DNA of 64,000 nt from Hymenopus coronatus (Eukaryota; Arthropoda; Insecta; Mantodea; Hymenopodidae): positions 99,820,501 through 99,884,500 of the forward strand of contig CM060883.1 of NCBI GenBank assembly GCA_030762935.1, in the 5' to 3' direction. Positions within the stretch are counted from its first letter, which is position 1, and each line of letters starts with the position of its first letter. The notes below the pieces were generated by a model. The model made no database searches, was not told the DNA's origin, and saw only the letters and a program-made list of their open reading frames with translations. Below are positions 44,400 through 55,164 of this stretch, piece by piece. A program made the position numbers and the translations under genes.

Positions 44400-45880
44400 A
44401 CTGTTCAAGCTCATTATGGGACTTAAGAATGTTCTGAGTCACCTTTTGAATCTTCTCAACATATTGCCTCAACTTCTAGATTTGCTTCATTGCATCAACC
44501 AACATAAGAGACACTTTCAGCTGCAGTTTCAACTGCATCTTCATTGTATCACTGTCATCTTGAGGGGCTGCTTTCCCTGTAAAATGCTGTATTGTGTCTG
44601 CCTTGGCATCCATAGAGATGTAATCCACAAAAGTAAGGGAAGATGGCAGTTCAGCTCTTTTGCAAATTCTCTCCACAAGTTGCAATAGATTTTGGAGATG
44701 TCTTGAGTGCTGAAAATCCAATACCCAGTTTTTCCCCAACCATTATAATAGTTCTTTAACATTCCACCAGGCCCCTGCTATCATTTGGACATCTTACAGA
44801 ATGTTGATGTTGGTGGCCATCTTAAATTTCAGAATAAATTAAATTGAGTTTTATTTATGGACACTCTTTAACTGCAGCGGTTCTCAGCATCCAATTCTGT
44901 ATTGAGTATGAAAGAACACCTCATTTTACTCAGAGGCCTCTTTATCATGTATGACCAACAGTTTTACTTTCCTTCCAAAGGAAATCATGCTAAGGATTTT
45001 TACACTCATCACCCTCCACCAAAACCTGTGGCCTTGGGAGCTCATAAACCACAGAGGACAAATTGATTAGCACAGTTGCACCAGGTAAGTACACTTTGAT
45101 ATTCTGGATGATTCCCTTATCCAGTGACTAGTATCAATATGCAATTTGCAGGTAGAAACTCAATTCTGGTGCAGTGAGCCATGCTTTGCTGCTGTAGACC
45201 ATATTCTTTACAGGCAGAGATGAAACACCTTGGGTTTTGCAAAGTGGCATTGCAACAGAGTAATGCTGTTAGTCTCTGTTTGGATTGTTTGCCACCAGTA
45301 CATGTCTCACCCTTGTAAGCTATTGTCTTATTTGGCACCATTTGATAAAAAAATGATATTTTGTCAGAATTAAAAATATCCTCTGGGTTGTAATTTACAA
45401 CAATATCCTTCGGATCCATTTCTTTCCATTCCTGAACAGCTTCTGTTTCAACATCTCATGCTTCTCCAGGAAAGCTGTGTCTTTCTCGCAAACAAAAGCT
45501 TGAAAGTCTTTAACCTCCAATAATGTTGCAAACTCCCTTTTGCTTGCACTCTTGGCCCTAACATCTTTAAACCATCTGTCCACTGCTTCTTCCACTTTAT
45601 GAAAATCACCAACTCTAATCTTTTTCCTCCTGGGTCAAATCATTGTTCTTTCTTATGTCTGAAAAACATTTTCTTTGTCACGAAGAATTGTTGGAGACGT
45701 GATGGGCTTGAAATTGCACACATGTGCCACTTCAATTTGCTTCATTCCATGTCTATCTTCCTTATCAGTTCAACTTTCTATACTATGGAAAACTGCTTCC
45801 TTATCTTCACTTTCATTATGTTGTGCTGTGCTTCTTACAAAATCCTTTAGTCACAAATCAGAAAATTAAGTCATAAGCTT
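44400..45880 (-). pseudogene. Second Tigger/pogo-like transposase relic
   Basis: Minus-strand fragments in order. VEEAVDRWFKDVRAKSAS and LEVKDFQAFVCE (45600-45480) match the helix-turn-helix part of Tigger-type proteins. VNYNPEDIFNSDKISFF (about 45400-45350) is the first acidic block, followed by TGGKQSKQRLTALLCCNA, NPRCFISACKEYG and IEFLPANC. A C-terminal piece lies at 44740-44480. An S3 SINE (44846-45085) separates catalytic and C-terminal parts. The block around the second catalytic aspartate is deleted. It is a different Tigger lineage from the relic at 14060-15290. Confidence 0.78.
44846..45085 (-). mobile_element. tRNA-derived SINE, family S3 (inverted)
   Basis: Tail-side TTTTATTTATGGACACTCTT at 44849, then the complement of the S3 body (CTCAGAGGCCTC) and a decayed tRNA-like head near 45030-45080. 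Confidence 0.78.
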
Positions 45881-46517
45881 TAACTACTCTTTCAATGATA
45901 ATCAACAAAATGTAAGTTGCAAACTTTAACCACTCTATCAATGGTAACCAACAAAATGGCAAGTCATAAACTCTTTTGTCACAGACCAACAAAAATGCAA
46001 GTCGCAAACTTTAACAAACAATTCTTTTGATGCTGCCCAACTAAAAAATCAAACTTTTAACAAAGAAAATCGCTGAATAATGAAAACATTTGATTCAGAT
46101 GAAATCTAGAAGGCAAGTAAACTCAAGCTGAAAATGGAAGTATGATAACTGCATAACCAATATTGTATCAATATGTACAAATACTAGGTTACCAACTCAG
46201 AAAGTAGCTATGTATTTGTTTAGTTGGTGCTTTTGATGTTAACATCTGCAGGGAGAACAAATAATCAATGCTGCAAATATTTTGAAGTTTGTTATCAAAC
46301 AGTAGTTTGAAATTTAAGCAGAAATAAATTAATACACAATATATATAATGACATTTTTAATAAAGAATACATGAAATGCCTCAGTCAAAGAAAATGTATT
46401 TTATAAAATTTGCAGACTTCATTTTGAAATATGCTCATTTAATAAATTTGTAAAAACAAAAGTTCTTTAATTATTTGAGTGGGATTTAAAATATTGATGT
46501 TAAAGTAAAATATACCA

Positions 46518-47507
46518 TATTTATTGGAATACAAGACAATGTTTTTTTCCAAATACCCTACTGGGAAAAAACAAGTCTAAAACTTCGCAGGTATGGCAGT
46601 GGTGAAACTTGGGGTAAATGGTACAGATTACCACCTAGGTTGTGGCACTTGTGCCTTCCATTTCATACCAAAAATTAGCTGTTAACAGGCCTATGAGCAT
46701 TCTCATTGGAAAAAAGAATACTCTCGGAGAGTAAAATAAAATTAGAGCACTTCTAAGTATGTTATCTTAATATAAAATACCATCCATAATCGCCATTATA
46801 GCTATGCTCCCACCACCAACACCATCAATGTCATGCACCATCACACACATTCTGTATTCCATTCTTCATCTCTCCCGTCCAAAATATGAATTTATGCGCA
46901 AATTATAAATGAGTAAAACGTTTTGCAATTTAAGTCTTTTTCTTAATTGAAAATCCTATCCATAAGCATCATTGCAGCTGCTGCCATCACCACGAAATAC
47001 AGACATACTGGTATATTTTCATTCTTGCTCTGCCTCTCCCACTTGCAATGTAAATTTCTGCGCAAATTCAAATTAGGTAAAGAAATGTACAATGTGTTAG
47101 AGTAAGTATGTCTAAATAGAAAATGGTATTGATCATTGTCACACTGCTGCCATCATGTTCTATCATCGCATACATTTCCCTTCTCCCTTCCATCTCTCCT
47201 GTGCGCATTCAAATTAGATAAAAACATTAAATGTTGGCTATATATAAAAGCATATTCATCATCGTCATTACATTTGTGCTGCCACTACCATCTCGCCTAT
47301 ACCATACATTTCTGTACTCCCCTTTCCAAACAAATTCAAATTCAGTCCAAATCAATCCCCCATAAGTTTCCATTGGTTTGTTCAAAATTTGTGACAAACC
47401 TTTAAATTTCATTTAAAAATTCTTTTTATACATGTATCTAGTTAATGTGCTAAATTATTCCAAAACTAAGTTCTAAAAATGGGGTTCATCTTGTATTTGG
47501 ATAAATA
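46518..47507. mobile_element. Non-autonomous TIR element with internal tandem repeats
   Basis: The left end TATTTATTGGAATACAAGAC and the complement of the right end, TATTTATCCAAATACAAGAT, are inverted repeats of at least 20 nt. The interior has about four diverged units of roughly 150 bp, each with a GCTGCCAYCA-like block and ATTTMTGCGCAAATT. No open frame. The mariner used the TA at its right tip as target. Confidence 0.7.
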
Positions 47508-48755
47508 CAAGGGTAGGCTGATAAGTCTTGGGCCTCTCAATCAAAATAGCATTCAAAAAACATTTCTTTTTCTTTTGCTTTATTTCTCAACATGATCTCC
47601 AGAAAGGCTACTACATTTGTCATGTTGGTGATCTAATTTAATTAAACCATCTCTGTAGTGTGATTTATGAAGGCCCTCAAAATAGCTGTTTACCACATCA
47701 ATGATCTTGTTGCTGTGAAATCTTTGTCCTCCAAGGAACTTTTTGAGTTTTGGGAGCAGGTGGTAGTCACTGTATGCTAGATCTGGCAAATAGGGTGGAT
47801 GTTCAAGCAATTCAAACTTTAATTTGCACATTTTTCCTACTGCAATAATGAACGATGGGCTGGAGCACTGTCACGATACAAGATTTTTTGTCAAATGAGG
47901 TGTTTTTCTTTTCACCTCATCACTAAAATGTTGCAGTAAGCTTGCATAGTAGTCAACAGTGATACTTTTACCCTTTTCCAAGTAATCAATAAAAATAATT
48001 CCATGTGCATCCCAGAAAACATTTGCCGTAACCTTGTTAGCTGACAAAATTGACTTTGCTTTCTTTGGAGCTGATTCACCTGGCGCAATCCACTGTTTTG
48101 ACTGTGATTTACTTTCTGGAGTTTAGTGATGTATCCATGGATGAAATCCATGGTAATAAGTCGTCTCAAAAATTCACTGGGATTTTTATGGTAGAGTTCC
48201 ACATTCTTAACAGAAACAGTTTTTCTTTGCAACTTTTGATCAGGTGTCAACAAACATGGCACCCAACTTGCACAGACCTTGTGAATGCCCAAAACATTAC
48301 TTAAAATATTACCTGCACGTTCTTTTGATATGATTATAGCCTCTGCTATCTCAAACAACTTTAATCTGCGACCTTCCAGTACTAAACAATGAATTTTTTC
48401 AATGATCTCTGGAGTTGTCACTTCTACAGGGCGTCCAGAGCGAGACTCATCACTAGTGCTCGTACATCCCATGTCAAACTCTGCAACCCACCTTTTAATC
48501 TGAATATGAAGCGGCAGAGTCTTTCAATTTCCTCCCTGATTTCTTTAGGCGATATGTGTTTCAAATGCTCGTTTTTCCAAATCCTCCATTTTTGTGAAAA
48601 CTCTTAAAAGTTATCTTATTTAAAATGCTGTCATTGGAAAAGTAAATAAAGTATTGTAACTATGGATACAAGCTAGTCTATATGATGGTACTGTCTAAGT
48701 GGCCTAGTAGCGCCATATCTGTGTGAGGCCTGGGACTTATCAGCCACCCCTACGT
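47508..48755 (-). mobile_element. irritans-type mariner element
   Basis: 1248 bp between TA dinucleotides (47506-47507 and 48756-48757). The ends are inverted repeats: GGGTAGGCTGATAAGTC at 47511 and, reading inward from the other end, GGGGTGGCTGATAAGTC. They share the GGCTGATAAGTC core of irritans-subfamily mariners. The transposase lies on the minus strand and is broken. Confidence 0.9.
47580..48580 (-). pseudogene. mariner transposase relic
   Basis: From the N-terminus: IKRWVAEFDMGCTSTSDESR, SGRPVEVTTPEIIEKIH, RRLKLFEIAEAI (helix-turn-helix) and ASWVPCLLTPDQK (the WVP.LL linker of mariners), to about 48220. FLRRLITMDFIHGYI follows, with the first catalytic aspartate region altered. After frameshifts and a deletion of the middle catalytic block, LLEHPPYLPDLAYSDYHL (47815-47760) carries the third catalytic D of the DD34D triad, and the frame runs to EGDHVEK-like end sequence at 47580. 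Inactive. Confidence 0.88.
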
Positions 48756-49111
48756 TATACTGTGGTATGGTACTCCCACTCTCACAGTCTGCCCTTGATA
48801 AGCATTGGCTGCTTTATTTGGAAGCAAACATTAAGATTCACTTACATTTTGGCTGACAGTGGTGAGAGCAAACAGTTCTTGAAACCAGTCATACACCCAA
48901 AAAATGTAAGTGATGCAAGTGTTTCTTTTCCTCACACCTTTTCTTAAATTGAAATTTCACATCATTGTTACTAGACCATCCAAATATTATACAAATTATA
49001 GGGTAATGTTTAGGTTTGTGGGTGAGGTGTTATTGTAGGCCCCTCAACAGTTGCTTTTGCAGATGCAGTTTAATCTGCTGCTGCTCCATCGTACCCAAAA
49101 ATTAGGTGTAG

Positions 49112-49343
49112 ATTTTGATTTTTTTGTGTAGCTTAATGTCCTTTAACCTGGTTGGTCATATTGGAAGATGAATGAAATTGAAATGAATGATATTCAAATG
49201 GTCTCGGGGGTCCATGGAGCTTAAAGTTGCTTGAGATTCATCTTCTCAGGATAAGGGAAAACCTTATCTAGGTAATTTACCCTAAGCAAGGTTCGAACTT
49301 GTGACTGTGGTATGTGAGGCAGACACACTACACAGACAAACCC
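49112..49343 (-). mobile_element. tRNA-derived SINE, family S2 (inverted)
   Basis: The complement of S2, with GGTCCATGGAGCT and AAGGTTCGAAC (B box complement, about 49288). ATTTTGATTTT occurs on both sides (49112 and 49344), a likely target duplication. Confidence 0.82.
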
Positions 49344-50029
49344 ATTTTGATTTTGATCGCTCCCAAGAGGAGGAGGGAGTTGAAGAGACTTGTGTGAGCA
49401 TTTGTTATGGTTCAATACTCTTGAGATAAAATACGTCAAATCTATATGTTAGGTACATAGTAGTTTCCGTGAAAGCAACAATAAGCAAGGAACCAAGGTT
49501 TTGAAGCTCTTGCAGTCAGACTGTATATAACAAATGAGTGTTGACATGGTGGTATATTACTAACCTTGAGGTTCTACTTTGTCATATCCTCATACACTGA
49601 TTTTCCTTATGAATTTTCACCACTGTTTGGTAGTGTATTAAAGTGAAATATAAAATTAATTTTAACAGTGCAACTAAAGAAATGTAAAGCATAGCCCACA
49701 GCTCCTGAGACAGACAGCTTTATCTTTTATTCAATAATATTTTGCAGTATTTATGGTTTGTCTCTTGCTGTGTATAGGATTTAAGTTATATATAGTGCAT
49801 TAAATTTTACAATTTTATAGAAAGATAATTTGTACACATTAAATTGGGATACAGATAGTTACAGAGTTTAAACTGCACAAATGTTAAGCTCCATTTACAA
49901 GGAAAGATATATATAGACACAGCTTAAACACAAGACTTGACACCCATGCTAAATGGAAGCATAAACATAGTTATGTAATACATTATGTAAAGCAAGAGCT
50001 TGTAAACTCCAAACTTCATATATGTTGAA

Positions 50030-50760
50030 ATTGTGAATAGATTAATGACACATTTTAAGTTTTTGCTCAGAACATGTATCAAAGACATTTGTCTTCATTG
50101 TCAACTGCATATCCAGTGGCATCTGCAAGGAATCCCTTACTTCATTGTTGTTTGCATTGGTGTGTTTTGTGTAGCAGAGAACATCACTGTCTCATCAACC
50201 AGTAGAATTTCAAACTATTTAAAGCAAGCATATATATTGAATCTGAATGGATTGATGACACTTAAGTTTCACTTGCTAAGTTTTCGCTCAGGACATGTTT
50301 CAAAGACATGTCTTCATTGTCAGCTGTATGTCTAGTGGTATCTGCAAGGGATCCCTTACTTCATTATTGTTTGTGTATGCCATCATTTGTCTAGTGAAGA
50401 ACATTACTGTGCCATCAACTGGTAGAATTTCAAATTCATTACTCTGTGTGTACATTTGGTGTTGTGGAGTTTTTCACATCTGCAACTTCTGCTAGTGTTT
50501 GGGCATGTTTTAAAAAGCTTTGTGTTTAATGTGTCCGTAGACCAAAAAGTGGTGTGCTGCATACTGTAGATTTGCCTATTCGCTTAAATTAAATTTCTTT
50601 GGGTTTCTTTAGTCTGGTTTGAAGGCTTATTTTGGTTTATCATAAGTGTATTTTACGGCAGTCTTCACAATCAGTCTGATAAATCCCTGATTTTTTAGTG
50701 TTCAGTATGGTGTCCTTTAGTGGATGATGAAGTGATTTGTATTTATAGAATGAATTGTAT
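50030..50760 (-). mobile_element. Penelope-like 3' end with tandem terminal repeat
   Basis: On the minus strand TKKSGIYQTDCEDCRK (about 50705-50655) is the start of a GIY-YIG nuclease with its CX2C. After it come two diverged direct repeats of about 200 bp (50245-50440, then 50035-50225). Each holds TGTCTTCATTGTCA, ATCTGCAAGG and CCCTTACTTCATT. Tandem end repeats are typical of Penelope elements. The minus strand of the upper repeat shows CTGACAA, stem AAGACATGTCTT and GAAAC (50323-50297). The rest of the RT is absent. Confidence 0.7.
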
Positions 50761-51104
50761 GCTATATTCTAGAAACAGTTTATTGAAATTATTATGAATA
50801 TTTGGGTGGATGATGAAACCAAAGTGGCCTCTCAAGATGTCACACTTAAGCTCCTAGGCTTCAGTCAAGTCCTATGGTCCAAATAAATCCATCTGCATTT
50901 CTGAATCTGTGGGCTCGAGAACAAAGCAGTCCAAGGTCACATATCTGTAAATGTGTTGCATTTCCCACTAGCATATGTGTCTTCTCAGAATATTGTTCCA
51001 AGTATGTTACTATTTTACATGAGATCTGCTGTTAAGAGTGGTGATGTTTGTCATATCATGCCATGCTTGTGGCACCAAATCATGATGAGTTTACCTGATA
51101 GTGC

Positions 51105-51265
51105 ATAAGAATGGCAGTGAGGTAAGGCAAACTAGAGTTGCACAAGCTGGACAGGTAGTCAGACTAAAAACTTCAATATCATTGCCGGGATTTGAACCAC
51201 AGATCTCCCGATCTCTAACCAGTAGCTCTGCCACTGAGGTACCATGGCAACATGCCGGCATAGCA
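51105..51265 (-). mobile_element. tRNA-derived SINE, family S5
   Basis: The minus strand reads an A-box-like ACCTCAGTGGCAGAGC and a canonical B box GGTTCAAATCC (about 51197-51187), then a short body. No A tail or target duplication was recognised. Confidence 0.68.
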
Positions 51266-51562
51266 TTGAATATATGGAAAATGTGCTAAAGTGGCTGCTT
51301 AAATGGAATTTAAATCTTCTATACAGCTGTTTGGAAGAACATTTTTGAAATTACTTTCCAGAATATCCATCAAAATACATTTTACCAGTGCTACCACATT
51401 CTTTCTACTCCAAAGAGAATGCAGCTAAAACTTATAACCTCGTTTGGTTTTGGCTAGCTAATCTAGAGGTTCTCAAATTGTTCTGTTGCAAGTAATGTTT
51501 GTCACATTTAAGACAATGAAACTTTGATATATGTATGCTAATATTTTTTATTTCATGTCTAG

Positions 51563-53091
51563 GTCCAAATGCTCCGACAGCATCTAATTTGAAAAGTTGG
51601 CTGAAAGAAAATCCAACTTATGAAGTGGTTCGACCAGGAGTTCAGCCCACAAATAAATATTACAACCAGAAAGCTGTTCTGCAGGCCGGAAAACAGCAAG
51701 GAAACAAAAGTGTTTCAGCACAACCTAAGGTAGCACTTATCCATAAACCGGCTGCACCACAAACCAAAGCAGTTCCTGTACAGCCTAAACCAACTCTAGT
51801 TACAGTACCAACTAAACAACAAATAGTGCCAATTGCTGGAAAGTTGCAAAAGCTGAGTACTCCTGGACCATTGTCCATAAATGTAACTAAAGAGGCTACA
51901 ACCATAAATAAAAGTTCTATAAAAGGTGCTGGAGCTCTTAAGTCTCCCACAGGAGCCCAAAAAACACCAACTAAGATTGCTTCTCCTGGAAGTACAGGAA
52001 ATTCCACACAGCAGATTAAAACTGCTCAAACCCCAGTGATTTCTAAAGCTCCAGCAACGTCTACGGTAAAAGAAACTGCTACAAACAAAACTCAACCACC
52101 AACAGTTACCAAAAAGATTGAAGCAAAGCGCACCTCGTCAACATCCTCAGTAGAAACTCCAAAGAAAGAAGAAGAAAAACCTGCAGGACCAACACCAATC
52201 AGATTGAATGTGCGTACAACCATAGAAGAACTACTGCAAAGTCGCATACAGGCATGTTCTGATCTCAGTGTACCTAAAGAAGAGATACAACAAATAGCAC
52301 TTAATATAGAAGAAGAAATGCATTCTTACTTCCGTAATACTGGTATAAAGTACAAATCCAAGTACAGGAGCTTAGTGTTCAATATCAAAGATGCCAAGAA
52401 CTTCACCCTTTTTCGCAAAATAGCAGACAAATCTCTTACACCCCATCAGTTGGTGAGGCTATCTCCTGAAGAGCTGGCCTCACAGGAACTGGCACAATGG
52501 CGTGAGAGAGAGGCAAAGCATCAGATAGAAATGATAAAGAAAAATGAACTTGATTTGATGACACTCTCAAAAACTTATGTAATGAAAACTCACAAAGGAG
52601 AGCAAGTAATTGAAACAGATGAAACCATGAAAGCAGATGTACCAGAGTTGGTGGATCCCTCAGCAGTTCCTGATATAGTGTCAACACTCAACAATTCTGT
52701 GTCTTCTACAGTAGAAGACACAAGCCTGGAGCAAGAAAATGCGAAAATCAGAGAGAGGGATAAAGGAAAAGAAAGCAAAGATAGAGATGAGAAGAAGACA
52801 GACAAACAGAAAAGTTCAAAGGAAAGAGAGAAGCCTAAAAGAGATGATAGAAAAAAGGATGATAAGGATAGGAAAGGGCATTCTAAGGAAAGTGAGGGGA
52901 GTAGGAGGAATAGGCACGATAGCTCCAGCAGTCGCAGTGAACGAGAAAGAAAAGGCCATGAGAGAGGAAAATCAAGTAGCAAAAGTAAACACCATCATCA
53001 CCATCATTCTGACAAAAGCAGGGACAAGTCCAGGAAAGAGGATACCAAAGTTAAGAGAGAGGATGACAAGAGCAACAAACTTGAACATAAG
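51563..53091 (+). CDS. Dido1: DIDO1/PHF3-like gene, exon with TFIIS central domain
   Basis: Acceptor TTTCATGTCTAG ends at 51562; donor CATAAG|GTAAGA. GT completes a glycine, then PNAPTASNLKSWLKENPTY and EVVRPGVQP, a conserved segment of this family. A long Pro/Thr/Lys/Ala linker (codons 25-215 of the exon) precedes the TFIIS central (TFS2M) domain at codons about 217-340: RTTIEELLQSRIQ, IALNIEEEMHSYF, KYRSLVFNIKDAKN and LVRLSPEELASQELAQWRE. In this family the domain engages RNA polymerase II. A charged Arg/Lys/Glu/Ser tail with a six-His run (about 52989-53006) follows. The exon ends in phase 0; the expected SPOC domain is downstream, outside the window or unseen. A perfect palindrome lies 12 nt after the donor. 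Confidence 0.93.
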
Positions 53092-53103
53092 GTAAGAATT
53101 TGT

Positions 53104-53318
53104 ACAATTAAAATTTAGTTGAGTCGATTTTGTAACACTACATCACTTACTTTTTTATTTCGGAAAACATGTTTCAGAAGCCATGTGCTTCCATTGTCAA
53201 TTCCTGAGTCGACAAAAGGAATTGACAATGGAAGCACATGGCTTCTGAAACATGTTTTCCGAAATAAAAAAGTAAGTGATGTAGTGTTACAAAATCGACT
53301 CAACTAAATTTTAATTGT
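53104..53318. repeat. Perfect 101-bp inverted repeat with 13-nt spacer
   Basis: 53104-53204 and 53218-53318 are exact reverse complements around TGAGTCGACAAAA. Each arm includes TGAAACATGTTTTCCG, like Penelope-type ends here. The inner arm has TTGACAA, stem GAAGC...GCTTC and GAAAC (53222-53251). Nearly identical open frames on both strands are a trivial result of the symmetry. No target duplication is evident. An assembly fold-back artefact is possible. Confidence 0.9.
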
Positions 53319-53559
53319 TAAAACACATCACTGTCTCAAAGTCCACCATATATCAGGATAAGAATTTGTAACTTATAAAATGATAGAGTGATGATGATAT
53401 TGATTACATGGCGAGCAGTAAAACAAAAAAGAATGACGACTTCCAATTTGAGAAAAGTTTAAGAATTGGAAAATTTAAACCAATAACAAGGAAATATCTA
53501 AAACAGTTACTTCCACAAAAAAAATATTTTGGAGATAAGTTGTGTGTATTAACGAGACC

Positions 53560-54080
53560 TACATTTTGTGTAATATGTAACTTGTTGTCTGCCTCTAAGA
53601 TTTACCTGTTATGCAAAAGTCATCCAGAATAAACAAAATTACTTCAGAGTTTTTTCTCAGAAATTTCAAGATATACATTTCATTTGACATGAAGATATCA
53701 GTATTTTAATCAAAACCTTGAGAGCCATTTCTTATGAAATTAAAGTTTTCAAACAATGTTTCATCTAAAAGGTAATTTGTGGTTGGGGGATTTTCCTGAA
53801 AATCTTAGTGTTGCATCCCTGAAAGATGTTGAACTTAATATCAAGTTTGGTATTTAGCAGACTTCGTTTTTGAGTTATGCTCTATACAGAGAGAGACACG
53901 CACGCACCTACGCACCCACCCACACACACACACACACACACAAAACCTTTTTGTAAAAATGTTTGTGTTGTATTTAGGAGATCTTAAAACATGTATTTCT
54001 GGTGAAATCTTGGTGACAAATTGTTGAGTAGAATATAATACCTCTACCTACTATGTAATTGTACAAGTTAGAGAAAATAA
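53560..54080 (-). repeat. R850 repeat, copy 7 (partial, inverted)
   Basis: Complementary R850 landmarks: ATTTCAAGATATACATTTCA (53666), GCATCCCTGAAAGATG, TTTTGAGTTATG, then the left-end AAGTTAGAGAAAATAAAA near 54065. A CACACA run grew within it at 53920-53941. Confidence 0.72.
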
Positions 54081-54689
54081 AAATAGAGCAAAAATAATAT
54101 AAATATATAACTTTTGGTTTTAGAAAGTATTTGAAAAGTATCAGTTTCTTTAGGATGACCCATATTTACCTCCCAAAGTGTTTCAGAAGCACTTGTCTGT
54201 ATCATCCACTGTTTTTGTGTGCAGTTCATCCAATTTAGTGTTGGGGATATCTCCCTGGACCTGATATGTTTGGTGTCAATAAACTGTAAGTCGAGTCATT
54301 AAACCAGTAAAGGGAGTCATAACTCAAAAACAAAATGTTGCACAAATACTATGATATGGAACATTCAAAATCATTTAACAATCTAGTTTTAATACACTAA
54401 TATGCAATTAAGCAGTAAGATTATAAAATAAAAGTAAAAAAAAAAAATAAGTATGTGAAATGTGAATATGCAATTAAATTTACAATCCGAATGTGTTTAA
54501 AGAAAAAAAATAAATATATTAACATGATAAAAACTAAAATATTATTAAGATATGGTTGTAATGTACAATCCAAATATGTTACTCAATTTATCAAGTTAAA
54601 AATTAAGAAATTCTTTAACTGAGTAAAAGTAGCAATTGAACAAGTATCATCAGATTAGTTTTGAAATATTAAATTTTCTTTATTGATTT
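54081..54689. other. No gene recognised
   Basis: AT-rich. The minus strand at about 54215-54165 has TGGATGATACAGACAAGTGC followed by TTCTGAAAC, loosely like the Penelope-end motif, but no element limits are seen. Confidence 0.4.
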
Positions 54690-55140
54690 TATGCAACATT
54701 TAAGTTCAGAATCTTCCTAGGTGGCAGTACAGAGATTTAAAAAAAAAAATCCCTCCCCCCTCACAAGTTACCCTTTATATGCAAATTTTCATTATTTTTA
54801 ATTTTCTTAAAACTGGCCTGAATAATTTTTATTAAATTAATATATTTAAAATATTTGCATGCCAAATGAAATTTATGTCTTGTTTTTCTGCAAGAAAAGA
54901 CCTGTATAGACTCATCATAATGAATGCATTTATAATTCTGTATGAATGCTAAGCCATAAAATATACAAAAAAATCTTGTTGAAAAAACATAATTTGTGTG
55001 AAATAAATGTTATGGCATTAACCATTTTTAGACATTCTTTGTTATTGGTATGAATTTTCAAATTGGTATTAAACTTTTTTTCAAGTACTTTTTTGGAAGT
55101 ACATACATTACTCCACTGCTAAATGTCAGGAGCCACTGAT
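54690..55140 (+). repeat. R850 repeat, copy 8 (internal fragment)
   Basis: TTTAAGTTCAGAATCTTCC, CCCTCCCCCCTCAC and AAGCCATAAAATATACAAAA follow R850 order; both termini are missing. Confidence 0.65.
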
Positions 55141-55164
55141 CAATGTTACTATTTTCTATTCATT

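Larger units (their letters stand above)
41731..51562 (+). other. Intron of the DIDO1/PHF3-like gene (9.8 kb)
   Basis: Bounded by GTATTT and TTTCATGTCTAG with matching phase. Holds a foldback element, Tigger-like and mariner relics, a TIR element, SINEs and a Penelope tail. Nothing recognised at 45900-46517, 48758-49110, 49345-50029, 50770-51100 and 51266-51562. Confidence 0.85.

Noticed and set aside
44003..44437. 144-codon plus-strand frame
   Set aside because: Hydrophobic AT-rich translation without recognisable domain; its end overlaps the Tigger-like relic on the other strand.
8102..53160. ACTTACTTTATTTCA near 8103, 26116 and (variant) 53145 as a shared element signature
   Set aside because: The orientation relative to the GAAACATGT motif is not consistent, so a chance AT-rich match is as likely.
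53115..53307. Twin 62-codon proteins on opposite strands
   Set aside because: Identity follows from the perfect palindrome; no evidence of coding.
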